Positions 54,675 to 64,000 of a stretch of 64,000 nucleotides of DNA are shown here, one piece after another. Source of the stretch: Ahaetulla prasina. Lineage: Eukaryota; Chordata; Lepidosauria; Squamata; Colubridae. Each line of letters starts with the position of its first letter. The first letter of the stretch is position 1. The stretch covers positions 100,065,325 through 100,129,324 of the forward strand of contig NC_080543.1 of assembly GCF_028640845.1 (NCBI RefSeq), read 5' to 3'. The translations under genes and the position numbers were made by a program. The notes under the pieces are model-generated. The model was not told the origin of the DNA, did not search any database, and was given only the letters and a program-made list of their open reading frames with translations.

Positions 54675-55390
54675 GCATTGTGCTAGATAACATCAAAAAC
54701 ATCATTAAAAAAGGACAACAAAGAATGTTCTTTCTGCGCCAACTCAGTAAGCTCAAACTGCCCAAGGAGCTGCTGATCCAGTTCTACAGAGGAATTATTG
54801 AGTCTGTCATTTGCACCTCTATAACTGTCTGGTTCGGTTCTGCAACCCAACAAGAAAAACACAGACTTCAGAGGATAATTAGAACTGCAGAAAAAATAAT
54901 TGCTACCAACCTGCCTTCCATTGAGGACCTGTATACTGCACGAATCAAGAAGAGAGCCGTGAAAATATTTGCAGATCCCTCGCATCCTGGACATAAACTG
55001 TTTCAACTCCTACCCTCAAAACGACGCTATAGAGCACTGCACACCAGAACAACTAGACACAAGAACAGTTTTTTCCCGAAGGCCATCACTCTGCTAAACA
55101 AATAATTCCCTCAACACTGTCAGACTATTTACTGAATCTGCACTACTATTAATCGTTTCATAGTTCCCATCACCAATCTCTTTCCACTTATGACTGTATG
55201 ACTATAACTTGTTGCTGGCAATCCTTATGATTTATATTGATATATTGATCATCAATTGTGTTGTAAATGTTGTACCTTGATGAACGTATTTTTTCTTTTA
55301 TGTACACTGAGAACATATGCACCAAGACAAATTCCTTGTGTGTCCAATCACACTTGGCCAATAAAATTCTATTCTATTCTATTCTATTCT
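54675..55390 (+). mobile_element. LINE with (ATTCT)n tail, 5'-truncated
   Basis: Open frame 54680-55105 reads GQQRMFFLRQLSKLKLPKEL, IQFYRGIIESVICTSITVWF, HRLQRIIRTAEKI, KRRYRALHTRTTRHKNSFFP, ending in a natural stop. It is the intact C-terminus of a Rex1/L2/CR1-group LINE. The 3' UTR ends AATAAA-ATTCTATTCTATTCT. (ATTCT)n equals (AATAG)n on the other strand, the tail reported for snake CR1-L3-type LINEs. It is one of the youngest-looking LINE pieces here. Confidence 0.9.
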
Positions 55391-56627
55391 AGATTATATC
55401 CTCAGTCATAACAGTATTGGGAGAGAGGGAAATTTGTAAAACCAAGAGGAGAGGAGAGGGAAAATCATGAGGATTTTATTTATAAAAATTATTAAAAAAA
55501 TTATAAAAATTTATAAAAAATATGTCAATGAGAATCTCTGTGCCATCATTAGGGTGACGGAGATGATCCTTCATATACTGTATATAAAAATTGTAATTAA
55601 CAGTTGGCTGATAACCAGGGAAGCCTTTTCTAATTTTCCAGCTTTCATTTTTAACAAAAGTTTTCTGAAACATTTTCTTCTAGAGATATAATACAATGTT
55701 CTTATCTAGAAAGCTACTGAACAAAAGCCACAAAGTAAAAGCATTAAATTAATAAATGTAGAGATGAATTTGGCAAGCACAATGAACAGAGATTCTAATA
55801 CTGGCCTTTTGCTGACAGAATTGCTGGCCTCAGCAGAACCAGGAGCATACATTTTTTCTTGTTATTTTCCCATATACAAATACCAAAGCCAAGCAAACTC
55901 CATAGGCTCAGTCCTGGATTAAATTTCAATTGCATTACAGCCCAAGTATGTCCTACGGGATATACTTTCAGTAGCAAATATTATACATTCAAAATGTATT
56001 GCCATTCCAACATCGAGAGTGTTTTAAAATGAGGTCTGCTCAGTCTGCCTGCCACACATAGAGGTAACATTAGGGCCAGAGAATAGACTTCTTCATTTTG
56101 CTATTTGAAATTTAGCCTTTAATGGTTTAGCACCTAGAGGTATTTCGTGGGCAAAATAAAAGAAGCTTTTCACAAAGGTCTACTTCCTAGGTTGGCCATT
56201 CCTTTCCAGGGGTTACAGATTCAAAGGATTTCAAGCTATTATTATAACCTTACGTAAGTCTTTTGGTTGCTGAACACATTCAAAGCTAGCATACTAAAAC
56301 TCTCAGAATAGCTATAATCTGAAAGGAACAACAGAACAGTATTTCTGTTTGGTTGTTACTCAAATCAGTTCCATTCGTAAAACCAGGAGTATACTAGCAA
56401 AAATCTGCAATAAAATGAACCACATTTGAACCAAATTCCAGAGCTACTCATTAAATAAAAGTGTTCATTTGGTTCAACAGAGGCTACCTTTAGAGGAGCC
56501 GTTTGCTCATTGGATAAAGGGGAAATATTCTTGGGAGAAATTCCCTGTTGTTATTCTGTTGTTTAGGGAAAAATGAGCACATGAAAATTACTTTGGACTG
56601 AATACTATTTTTTCAATATGGTATACT
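55391..56627. other. Unique stretch, no gene recognised
   Basis: No repeat or gene recognised. Confidence 0.4.
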
Positions 56628-56636
56628 CTCTATAAC

Positions 56637-56828
56637 CATGATGGCGAACCTATTGCCAGCTGCCCTTTCGGGAACTTGAAAAAGACAGCTGGCCAGCATG
56701 CACGCGCACAACAGAACCCGGAACAGCAGCTGGCCACCATGCGCATGCGCCCCAGCCAGCTGCTCTCTTCCGGATTCTGGTGCCCCAGCGCGCTCCAGTT
56801 TTGGCATTCAGTGCTGCAAAGGTCACTG
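56637..56828 (+). mobile_element. hAT-type MITE (GATGGCGAACCT end)
   Basis: Starts CATGATGGCGAACCTATTG and ends AAAGGTCACTG, a shortened inverted end. CTCTATAAC occurs at 56628-56636 and 56829-56837; eight of these nine bases would be the duplication. The interior is GC-rich with CATGCGCATGCG-type repeats. Confidence 0.75.
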
Positions 56829-56837
56829 CTCTATAAC

Positions 56838-57564
56838 CATATTCTGCTTTGTGAGAATATTTATTTCTACATGTTTTGGACTGTACAAAAGACTGTGCTT
56901 TCCTTTCCCCCACCCCCACCCCTTTCATTCAGTGAACAATATCCCACAGGAAAACCTCAGAAACGTAACAGAGCAAGTCAAGACTTGTTCACCTAGTTAT
57001 GTGATAAAAGACGTTTCTTAAGCTGCCTTCTCATAGGCTTGCTACAGGCCCAAAAGAATATCAGGGGGTTAATTATCAAATTTACATGTGTTTATAGATC
57101 TAAAACCTTTGGTAGAAACTACTGCAAAGAAAAAAAAAATGATAGAGGTGTTCCCAGTGGGAAGAACTGAATCTTTTGAATAACTGGAATGCTCCTTTAA
57201 GTTGCCGTTATTACAGTCATCATTGTCAACACTGCCAAGTATTCAGCCCAAATGCTGTGACACAGTGAACTTTGGATAACATACAATGGCTTTTTTTAGG
57301 CCTTCAGGGTGCCAGAATTCCTGCCTAGTTTTTTCATATAGGGAACAGCAAATAATTAGAAAATTTGGTGGTCTCTTTAAGGCAGATATGCAGAAGAATG
57401 AATAGATGCATTGGAGAGGAAGTGGCCTATATTTTAACTGTATTGCAAATATGTTATCCTGGCGCATACAGTTCATCTCACTCACACTGAACAATGAAAA
57501 GCATAACTAATGAAAAAATAGGATTCCATACAACACCAGAGCATGACCTAATACTTGACATTTC
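56838..57564. other. Unique stretch, no gene recognised
   Basis: No repeat or gene recognised. Confidence 0.4.
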
Positions 57565-58060
57565 TCACTTTCTCTAGGGTGAATATCTGCCATCAGTTTT
57601 TCTGCTTTGTAGATGCTCCAAAACTCGCTTACTTGAATGGACTTGTCCATGCAGTTTACGAGAAACTGAGACCATCACTCATTTACTTTTGTGTTGTAAT
57701 TTTTATAGGGATCTGAGAAACTCATCTATTTTACCTATCTTGCAACAACATTTCAGAAAGATAGAATTTTGATAGTTTCTACTTTCTGATTCTAATGATA
57801 ACATTACTAAGATTGCCCTAGGCTTAGAGGCACAAAATGGGAAAAAGCAAAAAGGGAAAAAAATGAAAAGTAAGTAAATTATTTGACATCATTTGGTACA
57901 TCACTGTTTGGTAAAATGAACAGGTGAAACAGCCAAGGGTCAAGTGGAGAGGATCTCTATTTTCTCTTTTTTTTACCCTCCCCCCCCCCCAGTTTTCTAT
58001 TACTTTTTTAAAATTTGTCTTTGTATTATATATTTTGATAAACTATTAAAAATGCATTAT
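57565..58060 (+). mobile_element. LINE C-terminal zinc-knuckle remnant
   Basis: One plus frame gives RCSKTRLLEWTCPCSLRETE and THLLLCCNFYRDLRNSSILP, the Cys-Cys-His-Cys knuckle at the C-terminus of several LINE clades. SDSNDNITKIALG follows after a stop. An AT-rich 3' UTR ends near 58060. Clade uncertain. Confidence 0.5.
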
Positions 58061-59845
58061 ATAAAAAGTAGAGAAGATCTGGGAGAACAGGACTGAAAGA
58101 GCAGCTACAGCTTGTTCATTTCATGCAATGTGCTGAAATGTAGATTGATGGTGCAATACGATGGTGAGATTCAGATTTGCAACACAAGAAAAAGATATAG
58201 ACTGGATGAAGGATATTCAAGGAATCAAAAATATTTAAGAAGGCAGCTGTGTCCATCAAAACCCATTCTTTTTTTTTTAATGTACATCATATGCACAACT
58301 TCAGCTGAAGGTGACCAATACCTTATTGACTTTGTCTGTGACCCTCTGTCTGTGGTTCACCAGGATTGTACATAACAATAGAAAAAATAGTAACCTGATA
58401 ATGAGAAAAGACCTTTTGCTCGCCATGAGATTGGCACTTTAATTTCAGGCTATTTCTTAAGAGCATACTGATATATTCTATTTACCCTGAAACTAATTCA
58501 GAAAAAAGACCGTAATTTTTTTTCTGTTAATCTAATGGCCCAACCAAACAACAGACTTTATGACACCATATTTCAGAATCTGAACATTGGTAATGGCCAA
58601 GATCTGACACAAACATAAACACAGACTATAAATTAGAGACAAAGAGAGGACTGGCATTTCAAGATTGCAGGCTCTTTCTAAATTTACTGGATGTGTGTTG
58701 AGATTTTAAGAATAACAGTATTCCAGCCAAGGAAAGGTTTAGAATGATTGAGAAGTATAGATCTGATACTTCTGATTAATGATGGGTAAATTAGTGTTAA
58801 TGCATGTAATAAATGTCAAAGGTAGTAATTCATTGGACAGCCTCAGAAACACAATAGCGGTTTACAAGCTGAGTAAGCACCCGCAGCTAGTAGGAACAAG
58901 AAAACATTACATTCTGCTTGAGGTCAAATATGGTATGAACATTTCAGTATATACTGCATCCCTGAAAAATTTAGCATTTTGTAATCACCATGTCTGTCAA
59001 CAGCAAGCCACAAGACAATCCAAATGTTATAAGATAATATTTATCTAAGGAGAAACGAGGAAGAGACATCACAGAGGAAGAGAAGAAAAAGCAGCTGTTC
59101 ACCACAGACATGGAGATATTTGTCTGTGTATGAAATTTGCTAACTCATTATACACTAAGCTCTGTGAATGGAGCATATACTACAACAATAGCACGTAATA
59201 TTTGTGAGCATAAGGATCTTAATTCTCATGAAGTCTCAAAGGGATTTGGGCAACCTAAGGATCCAGAATTCCACTAAATAACCTTTTTGCTCCTGACAAG
59301 AAACATGCATATATGCCTCATAATTTTTGGGAGAATATAAAAGGGAGGAGAAGATTTAATGCATGTCTTTATGGCTAGATCTGGTAATTAAGTCCATTTA
59401 TTCAGTAATTTGTAAACCAGAAAAGAGTGAGACAACTGCAGACTAATACCTTAAACATTTGCTGCACTGATTGACAATAGGTTTCCAGGAAGAGATCAAA
59501 GTGTTGGTCATTGCTAACGCTACAGGTGTTATTTAGCATTACACCAAAAGTAATCAGTCATAGCATTGCCAGGGACTGAAACTATCCATCCCACCAAACA
59601 TCCAGAAAAGTCTGGCTACAAAATCCCTCTGCTGGAAAGATACAGGGAGTATGTGCTAAGTGGCAGAACTTCCTTGTAGTGATCCCCATAATTTGGACCA
59701 CAGTTCTTGGGTGGCAACATCCTTTCTTGCATGTCAGAAAGTCTTAAGAGTCTTATATTCTAGCATGTAATTGGTCTTGATTGATTGTGGACAGCCACCA
59801 TAAGCCAGTATATCTTTCCATATAATTATTTCCATTATTTCCTAA

Positions 59846-59984
59846 GGATTAAAACCATTAAGCAGATCCCTAAAGAGAAAGCCAATCCATCATGCATATT
59901 TCTAGAAAGAAAGCCTATCTATCAAGTAGACCTAGAGAGGAAGCAGGTTCTTCTCTCTAGGAATCTGCTCGATGGTTTTAATCC
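59846..59984. repeat. Imperfect 33-bp inverted repeat
   Basis: Arms 59846-59878 and 59952-59984 match as reverse complements at 29 of 33 positions; all four differences are transitions. The 73-base spacer is purine-rich. No element or TSD explains it. Confidence 0.85.
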
Positions 59985-60295
59985 ACAGAAAGCCAAGGCA
60001 AAGCCAATCTGCTTGGTGCTGCCTGCCCCTTGAGCAATCTATGCAGGAATGGGAAGAAGGAGGTTGTCCTTGTATGAGTAAAAGAGAGGAAGGCTGACTT
60101 TGACATGAGTGAGAAGAGCAGGCAAAAGTGGGGGAGGAGGAAAGGAGGGGAGAAAGGTGGAAGATCAGCCAAAGGGTTAAGAGGAAAGGGGAGGAAGGAG
60201 GCTTTGTTTCTCTTTTTCTCTCTGTCTACTCTCTGTTCCACTGTGCCTTTACTGCTACCCAGGCCAAAGGAATATATGCTGTGCCTGGGTGTTTG

Positions 60296-60314
60296 GTGTG
60301 TGTGTGTGTGTGTG
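60296..60314. repeat. (GT)n run
   Basis: GTGTGTGTGTGTGTGTGT read directly. Confidence 0.9.
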
Positions 60315-61573
60315 GTGGTGGGAGAAGTTGACACCATGTAGCATCAGCAACCAGATATTTGGAAAAAAAATGTGTTTTCCTTTTTGATGGAATAAAAAAA
60401 ATATCAAATCATACAACAACATTTCATTGAATTCAAGATTAAGACTGTTAGAATCAAAAGGAAGGAATATAAAGTGGTTTATTGATCAAGATTAAAAAAA
60501 TAAGAATTTTTTTGCAGTGTTCTGGCATCCTTTTCAAACTTTTTTTTCTCAACTAGAATTGAAAAGTTGATGTTTTATTGATTTGTTCATAGATAAGGGA
60601 TGGGATATGTGATGAAGAGATGCTTGTTTAACCTTACGGAGGGTTATATAAATTTGTTTATATTTTTGTAATCAAGGTTGAAAGTTACTTCTTTACAAAT
60701 ATTTTTGAAAAATACTAGAATATCATGTGCATGTTAATAAAATCTATACAGGACTGAAAGCTGAAGATGGATGGACAAATGAAACCTGGAATGAGACTGT
60801 TAAGTTTGGAACTGAAGTGTACTGGCCAGTATAGGCACAGCATATCAGCCTTCATCACACACAAAATGTAGTTATTGATCATGAGAAATGTGTACTTTAA
60901 TGATTAGGTTTGTGGGCTGCCAGTCACAAGGAACCAGGAGAAACAAAACTTTTATAGATCCTTGAATCTAAACCAAAATGGCCAAGAGAAATAAAAAAAA
61001 TGGGCTTCAGTAAAAATGCTAAGAACTAAAGGGCATAACCTTTAACAGAACAGCTAGCAGGGAACAAAGAATTGATGACTCTAAAGGGAAAGAAGAACAG
61101 AAGCACAGAGATACATAACCTAAATGTCAGAGCATTAAGCTGGAAATAGGAGCCAGATACAAAGCAGGATGGAGCTATATCATTTTGACCCAAAATCAGG
61201 TTCTCAGGAGATTGGGGAAACATAAGTTCATAAAGACAGGCCATTGTCAAGACATAGATTATAATTCAAGTCCCCGGAGTAGGAGTAGGCATTTTAAACA
61301 ATAAGATGTCTTCAAGGCTGACCTTATCTTAATAGACACCTAAAGAATACAGGTTTATTCTATATATGAAATATATAAAGAAATCTTTATATCAAAGGCA
61401 AAATGTGTTTGCTTTGGTAGTAGCAGTACTATTTCTGGTAGTATACAATAAAACAGTGTCTCTGATTGCATTAAAAGTTAGGTGGCTTATTTGGGTTTAG
61501 TTCCTTTAGCCATTGTGGTTTAATAGCATTATTTGAAAATTAGGCCACTAAGAGCTCTCAGAATGCCTTAAAA

Positions 61574-61708
61574 CACGGCTGTCAAACTCCCGGCCTGCAG
61601 ACCAGATGCATCATACACTAACTACGCCCATACCTGGTTTAGCAAATGGGGGGAAAGTCCCGATATGTCACATGATGCTGCCGTGATGACATGAGTTTGA
61701 CAACCTTG
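61574..61708 (+). mobile_element. Short hAT-type MITE (TGTCAAACTC ends)
   Basis: Starts CACGGCTGTCAAACTCCC and ends ATGAGTTTGACAACCTTG; flanks CCTTAAAA (61566-61573) and CCTTAAGA (61709-61716) agree at 7 of 8. Same terminal motif as 28862-29222 but only 135 bp. Confidence 0.8.
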
Positions 61709-61716
61709 CCTTAAGA

Positions 61717-62750
61717 TGTACTTACTGTTAACAAAATTATTTATTATTTGTATATTTTCATATTGATCCTGTGCTAGGGCCCATCTTTTAAGTTTTCATA
61801 TTTAACTCTTAAGAGTATCTTAACTCTTAAAACCATCAAGATTGTCATTCTGCCATTCTTCTATAGACTTCAATGAACAGCATTATTTAACATATTGTTA
61901 ATGCTATAATATGCTGCCTAAATTTGTCAACACTTTATAAAACCAGTCAACTCCAATAAGGTTTTGACAACTGCAACCTCAAAGACTGCTTTGTTTCACT
62001 ATAGAAAGTTTTGCTTAGCCAACCAGCAATTCTATCTCTTTTCTGCTGTTCCAAAATAGCCCCCCTGTCTCTGCTAAATTAGTTTGTATGCTTTCAACCC
62101 CTCCAAGCATTTAGTTGATGTTTTGGTCTTATTTGGTCAACAGTGCATGTCAGATTCTAATCTTAATTGCTGGTTTTGAACATGATTATGGACTTCTGGA
62201 ACACTACTTCTTGGCAATTGACCTTCATTGGACCCATAAGTCCAACTTCTGGTAACTCTGACAGAAATCAGGATTTCTTAGTATTAATCTTGGCTAGACA
62301 ATTTGGTTTACCCATTGTACTAAGTTATGGTTTGTCTTACACTGGTTGCAAAACAAGCAACAGAAGCTTATACATCATCCAGAATTCAATAAAACACATT
62401 ATGGCTTAGTGTACTATACAAGTTCAATCACAGCAAGTCATTCAAGAAACTAAGCTTAAAAGTAAGACATGGTACAATGCATGAACTCAATATTTCTTCC
62501 CTGGGATAATCTTGGTTAAAGTCAAGTACTCTTCTTTCCAACTGCTCTACTTAAAAGATAACAAGTATCACTTGTCTGCCCATCTGTATTCACTGAGGAC
62601 AATATTTTGCTTGCTGTACAGTATTTTTAGTTACATTTCAGATATGAAGATACATACAAATAATACTTAGTATCAGAGATATTAAATGTACTAGGATCTG
62701 CATTGCCATAAACAAATAGTTCATCATGCTTCAGTATATTATTACTGCCT
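61717..62750. other. Unique stretch, no gene recognised
   Basis: No repeat or gene recognised. Confidence 0.4.
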
Positions 62751-63120
62751 CAAGATTATGATATGTAGGGAGATGGAAAGATTTGGACTACCCACTGTGG
62801 AACAATGATTGGTGAAATTAACAGATTTTGCAGAAATAGATAAACTATCTTCTTTAATTAGGGAAAAGACATTTCTTAAGATTTTTTGTGTAAAATGAAA
62901 AAAAAACTTGTGATTTATGGTTTTGATGATTAGACAAGATAGATTATAGAAAGAAGGCTAGTATAATGTAATTCTAGAGAGAGAGGCTAAACTATAATTG
63001 TACTTATAACTGCTGTGAAGAATATCGGAAACCACTGCTTTGAATGTTTTCTTTCTTTCTTGTACTTTTGGTTTCTCTTTTTTTCTTCCTTAATTTATAT
63101 TCCTTTATATTTGTCAGAAC
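62751..63120 (+). mobile_element. L1-like LINE 3' end
   Basis: One plus frame reads KLTDFAEIDKLSSLIREKTF followed by LKIF, matching the last block of L1-clade ORF2 (KL...A.MDKL..LI..K). A stop and an A/T-rich 3' UTR follow. Only the last part of the LINE is present. Confidence 0.6.
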
Positions 63121-63743
63121 TGCCACTTCATGCCTGCTCTCTGCAATCGCTTCGATACCAGTCTGCCATAAACCCTGGGGGAGGTTGAGACAAAAGGGAA
63201 ACGCCTGCAGGGAAAGTGAAAGTTAAGAGAAAGTGGTTTCCTAAAATGGCATTTCAAGGTTGCTTTGTGATGAGAAGAATGCTGCTGCAAGTCAGCCTAT
63301 GACCAGAGCAGTCATTTCCAAAACATCTTTGAAATTGATTGGACAGTGGGAGACCAGCAATTGGAAGTGCTTAAGCAGGGGGAAAAAATTCACTTGGGGT
63401 TTTGGCATGCAAATTTCAGTTCTGGCTTTACACTGCTGTATTTTACTTGGCTGCTAGTAAACTATACTTTTCTCCATCGGATGGTGTTAAGGATCATTCT
63501 TACTTAGAGGCTCAAGCTGAGGCAGGTCTGACATTATTAGTTTTTATATTCTATTTCTAAAAGGTTTAATAAAAATAAAATAAAAATATGTGTGTGTGTA
63601 TAAAGAAAGATTCAGTTCAGCCTGAATCAACTTTTGTTTTAATTGAATGTAGACAGAAATAAATATCACTGACACAGTTAGGTTATGTGAAATTTGCAAA
63701 GTTGGCTTACAAAGATGTAAGTATGAGAACTGAACAAAAAGTA
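63121..63743. other. Unique stretch, no gene recognised
   Basis: Nothing recognised beyond AT-rich DNA and a short TGTGTG run at 63590. Confidence 0.4.
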
Positions 63744-64000
63744 CCATGTTTCCCAGAAAATAAGACCCTACCTTATACTTTTTTGAACCCCGAAATAAGC
63801 GCTTGGCCTTATTTTTGGGGAGGTCTTATTATTTTGGGGCATGTGGAGTGAGACTGGTATCCTCTTGCTGTCTAACCTGATTTCCAGCTCTGTCTCCCTA
63901 ACCCTAACAGAGGAAATGGCGGGGACTGGCTGCACATGCGTTTAAATATTTTCAGGGAGGGCTTATTTTTGGGGAACGGCTTATTTTCAGGGAAACACGG
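63744..64000 (+). mobile_element. MITE with GTTTCCC...GGGAAAC ends, cut by window edge
   Basis: Left CCATGTTTCCCAGAAAATAAG-like end (first 20 bases from 63744) is inverted at 63980-64000 as CTTATTTTCAGGGAAACACG. Subterminal repeats GGCTTATTTTTGGGG and CTTATTTTTGGGGAGG recur. The last bases and any right target duplication lie outside the window. Superfamily not determined. Confidence 0.75.

Larger units (their letters stand above)
58061..61565. other. Long unique stretch
   Basis: Contains an imperfect hairpin (59846-59984) and a (GT)n run (60296-60314), listed separately. 60580-60740 may be an L1-like 3' UTR, but this could not be confirmed. No exon supported. Confidence 0.35.

Noticed and set aside
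60105..60341. Lys/Gly/Glu-rich frame ending in Val/Cys repeats
   Set aside because: Purine-rich sequence followed by a (GT)n run; no family resemblance.

Overview
The window looks like gene-poor nuclear DNA from a squamate reptile, most likely a snake. No host protein-coding exon, tRNA, rRNA or CRISPR array could be supported. What can be supported is a dense, nested set of transposable elements in AT-rich unique DNA: a Bov-B (RTE) LINE, two LINE families of CR1/L2 type plus a third with an (ATTCT)n tail, L1-like remnants, a Penelope-like element (PLE), a Ty3/Gypsy remnant, six solo LTRs, tRNA-derived SINEs, hAT-type MITEs with 8-bp target duplications, and MITEs with TA target duplications. 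The snake call is inference from this repeat mix, in particular Bov-B together with (AATAG)n-tailed LINEs; no host gene confirms it.

Layout. 0.7-1.3 kb: hAT MITE and SINE. 3.4-6.4 kb: a three-layer nest (TA-type MITE, split by a 5'-truncated Gypsy element, whose integrase is split by a solo LTR). 8.9-10.95 kb: degenerate Bov-B. 11.0-13.0 kb: a PLE fragment with a GIY-YIG domain inside a large inverted repeat, with hammerhead-ribozyme-like motifs. 13.0-13.4 kb: SINE split by a hAT MITE. 14.25-18.35 kb: nearly full-length LINE (family A) on the minus strand with an unusual repetitive ORF1. 18.5-19 kb: L1-like remnant. 19.9-22.1 kb: MITEs, SINE heads and a second PLE tail. 22.7-24.3 kb: two solo LTRs. 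24.3-28.3 kb: GC-rich LINE (family B) with a 903-bp internal tandem duplication. 28.5-30.1 kb: palindromic MITE, hAT MITE, solo LTR. 33-35.5 kb: CR1 and truncated family B LINEs. 36.6-37.2 kb: hAT MITE with a giant hairpin. 37.2-47 kb: mostly unique sequence with SINEs, one MITE and a hAT/ZMYM-type transposase remnant. 47.1-49.8 kb: LINE A copy, two solo LTRs, hAT MITEs. 50-64 kb: mostly unique sequence with scattered LINE pieces and MITEs, ending inside a MITE at the window edge.

How the parts relate. No element carries an intact enzyme gene: every reverse transcriptase, integrase or endonuclease frame seen is broken by stops or frameshifts. The most informative signals are structural. They are exact target-site duplications that fix element boundaries, an acidic reading frame that starts in the same phase at the first base of five of six solo LTRs, a two-tier RNA hairpin with a UUCG loop at the 3' end of LINE family B, hammerhead cores in two different PLE tails, and an inverted duplication around the PLE joined by a perfect 28-bp palindrome. 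Family names are given from recognised motifs and structures only.
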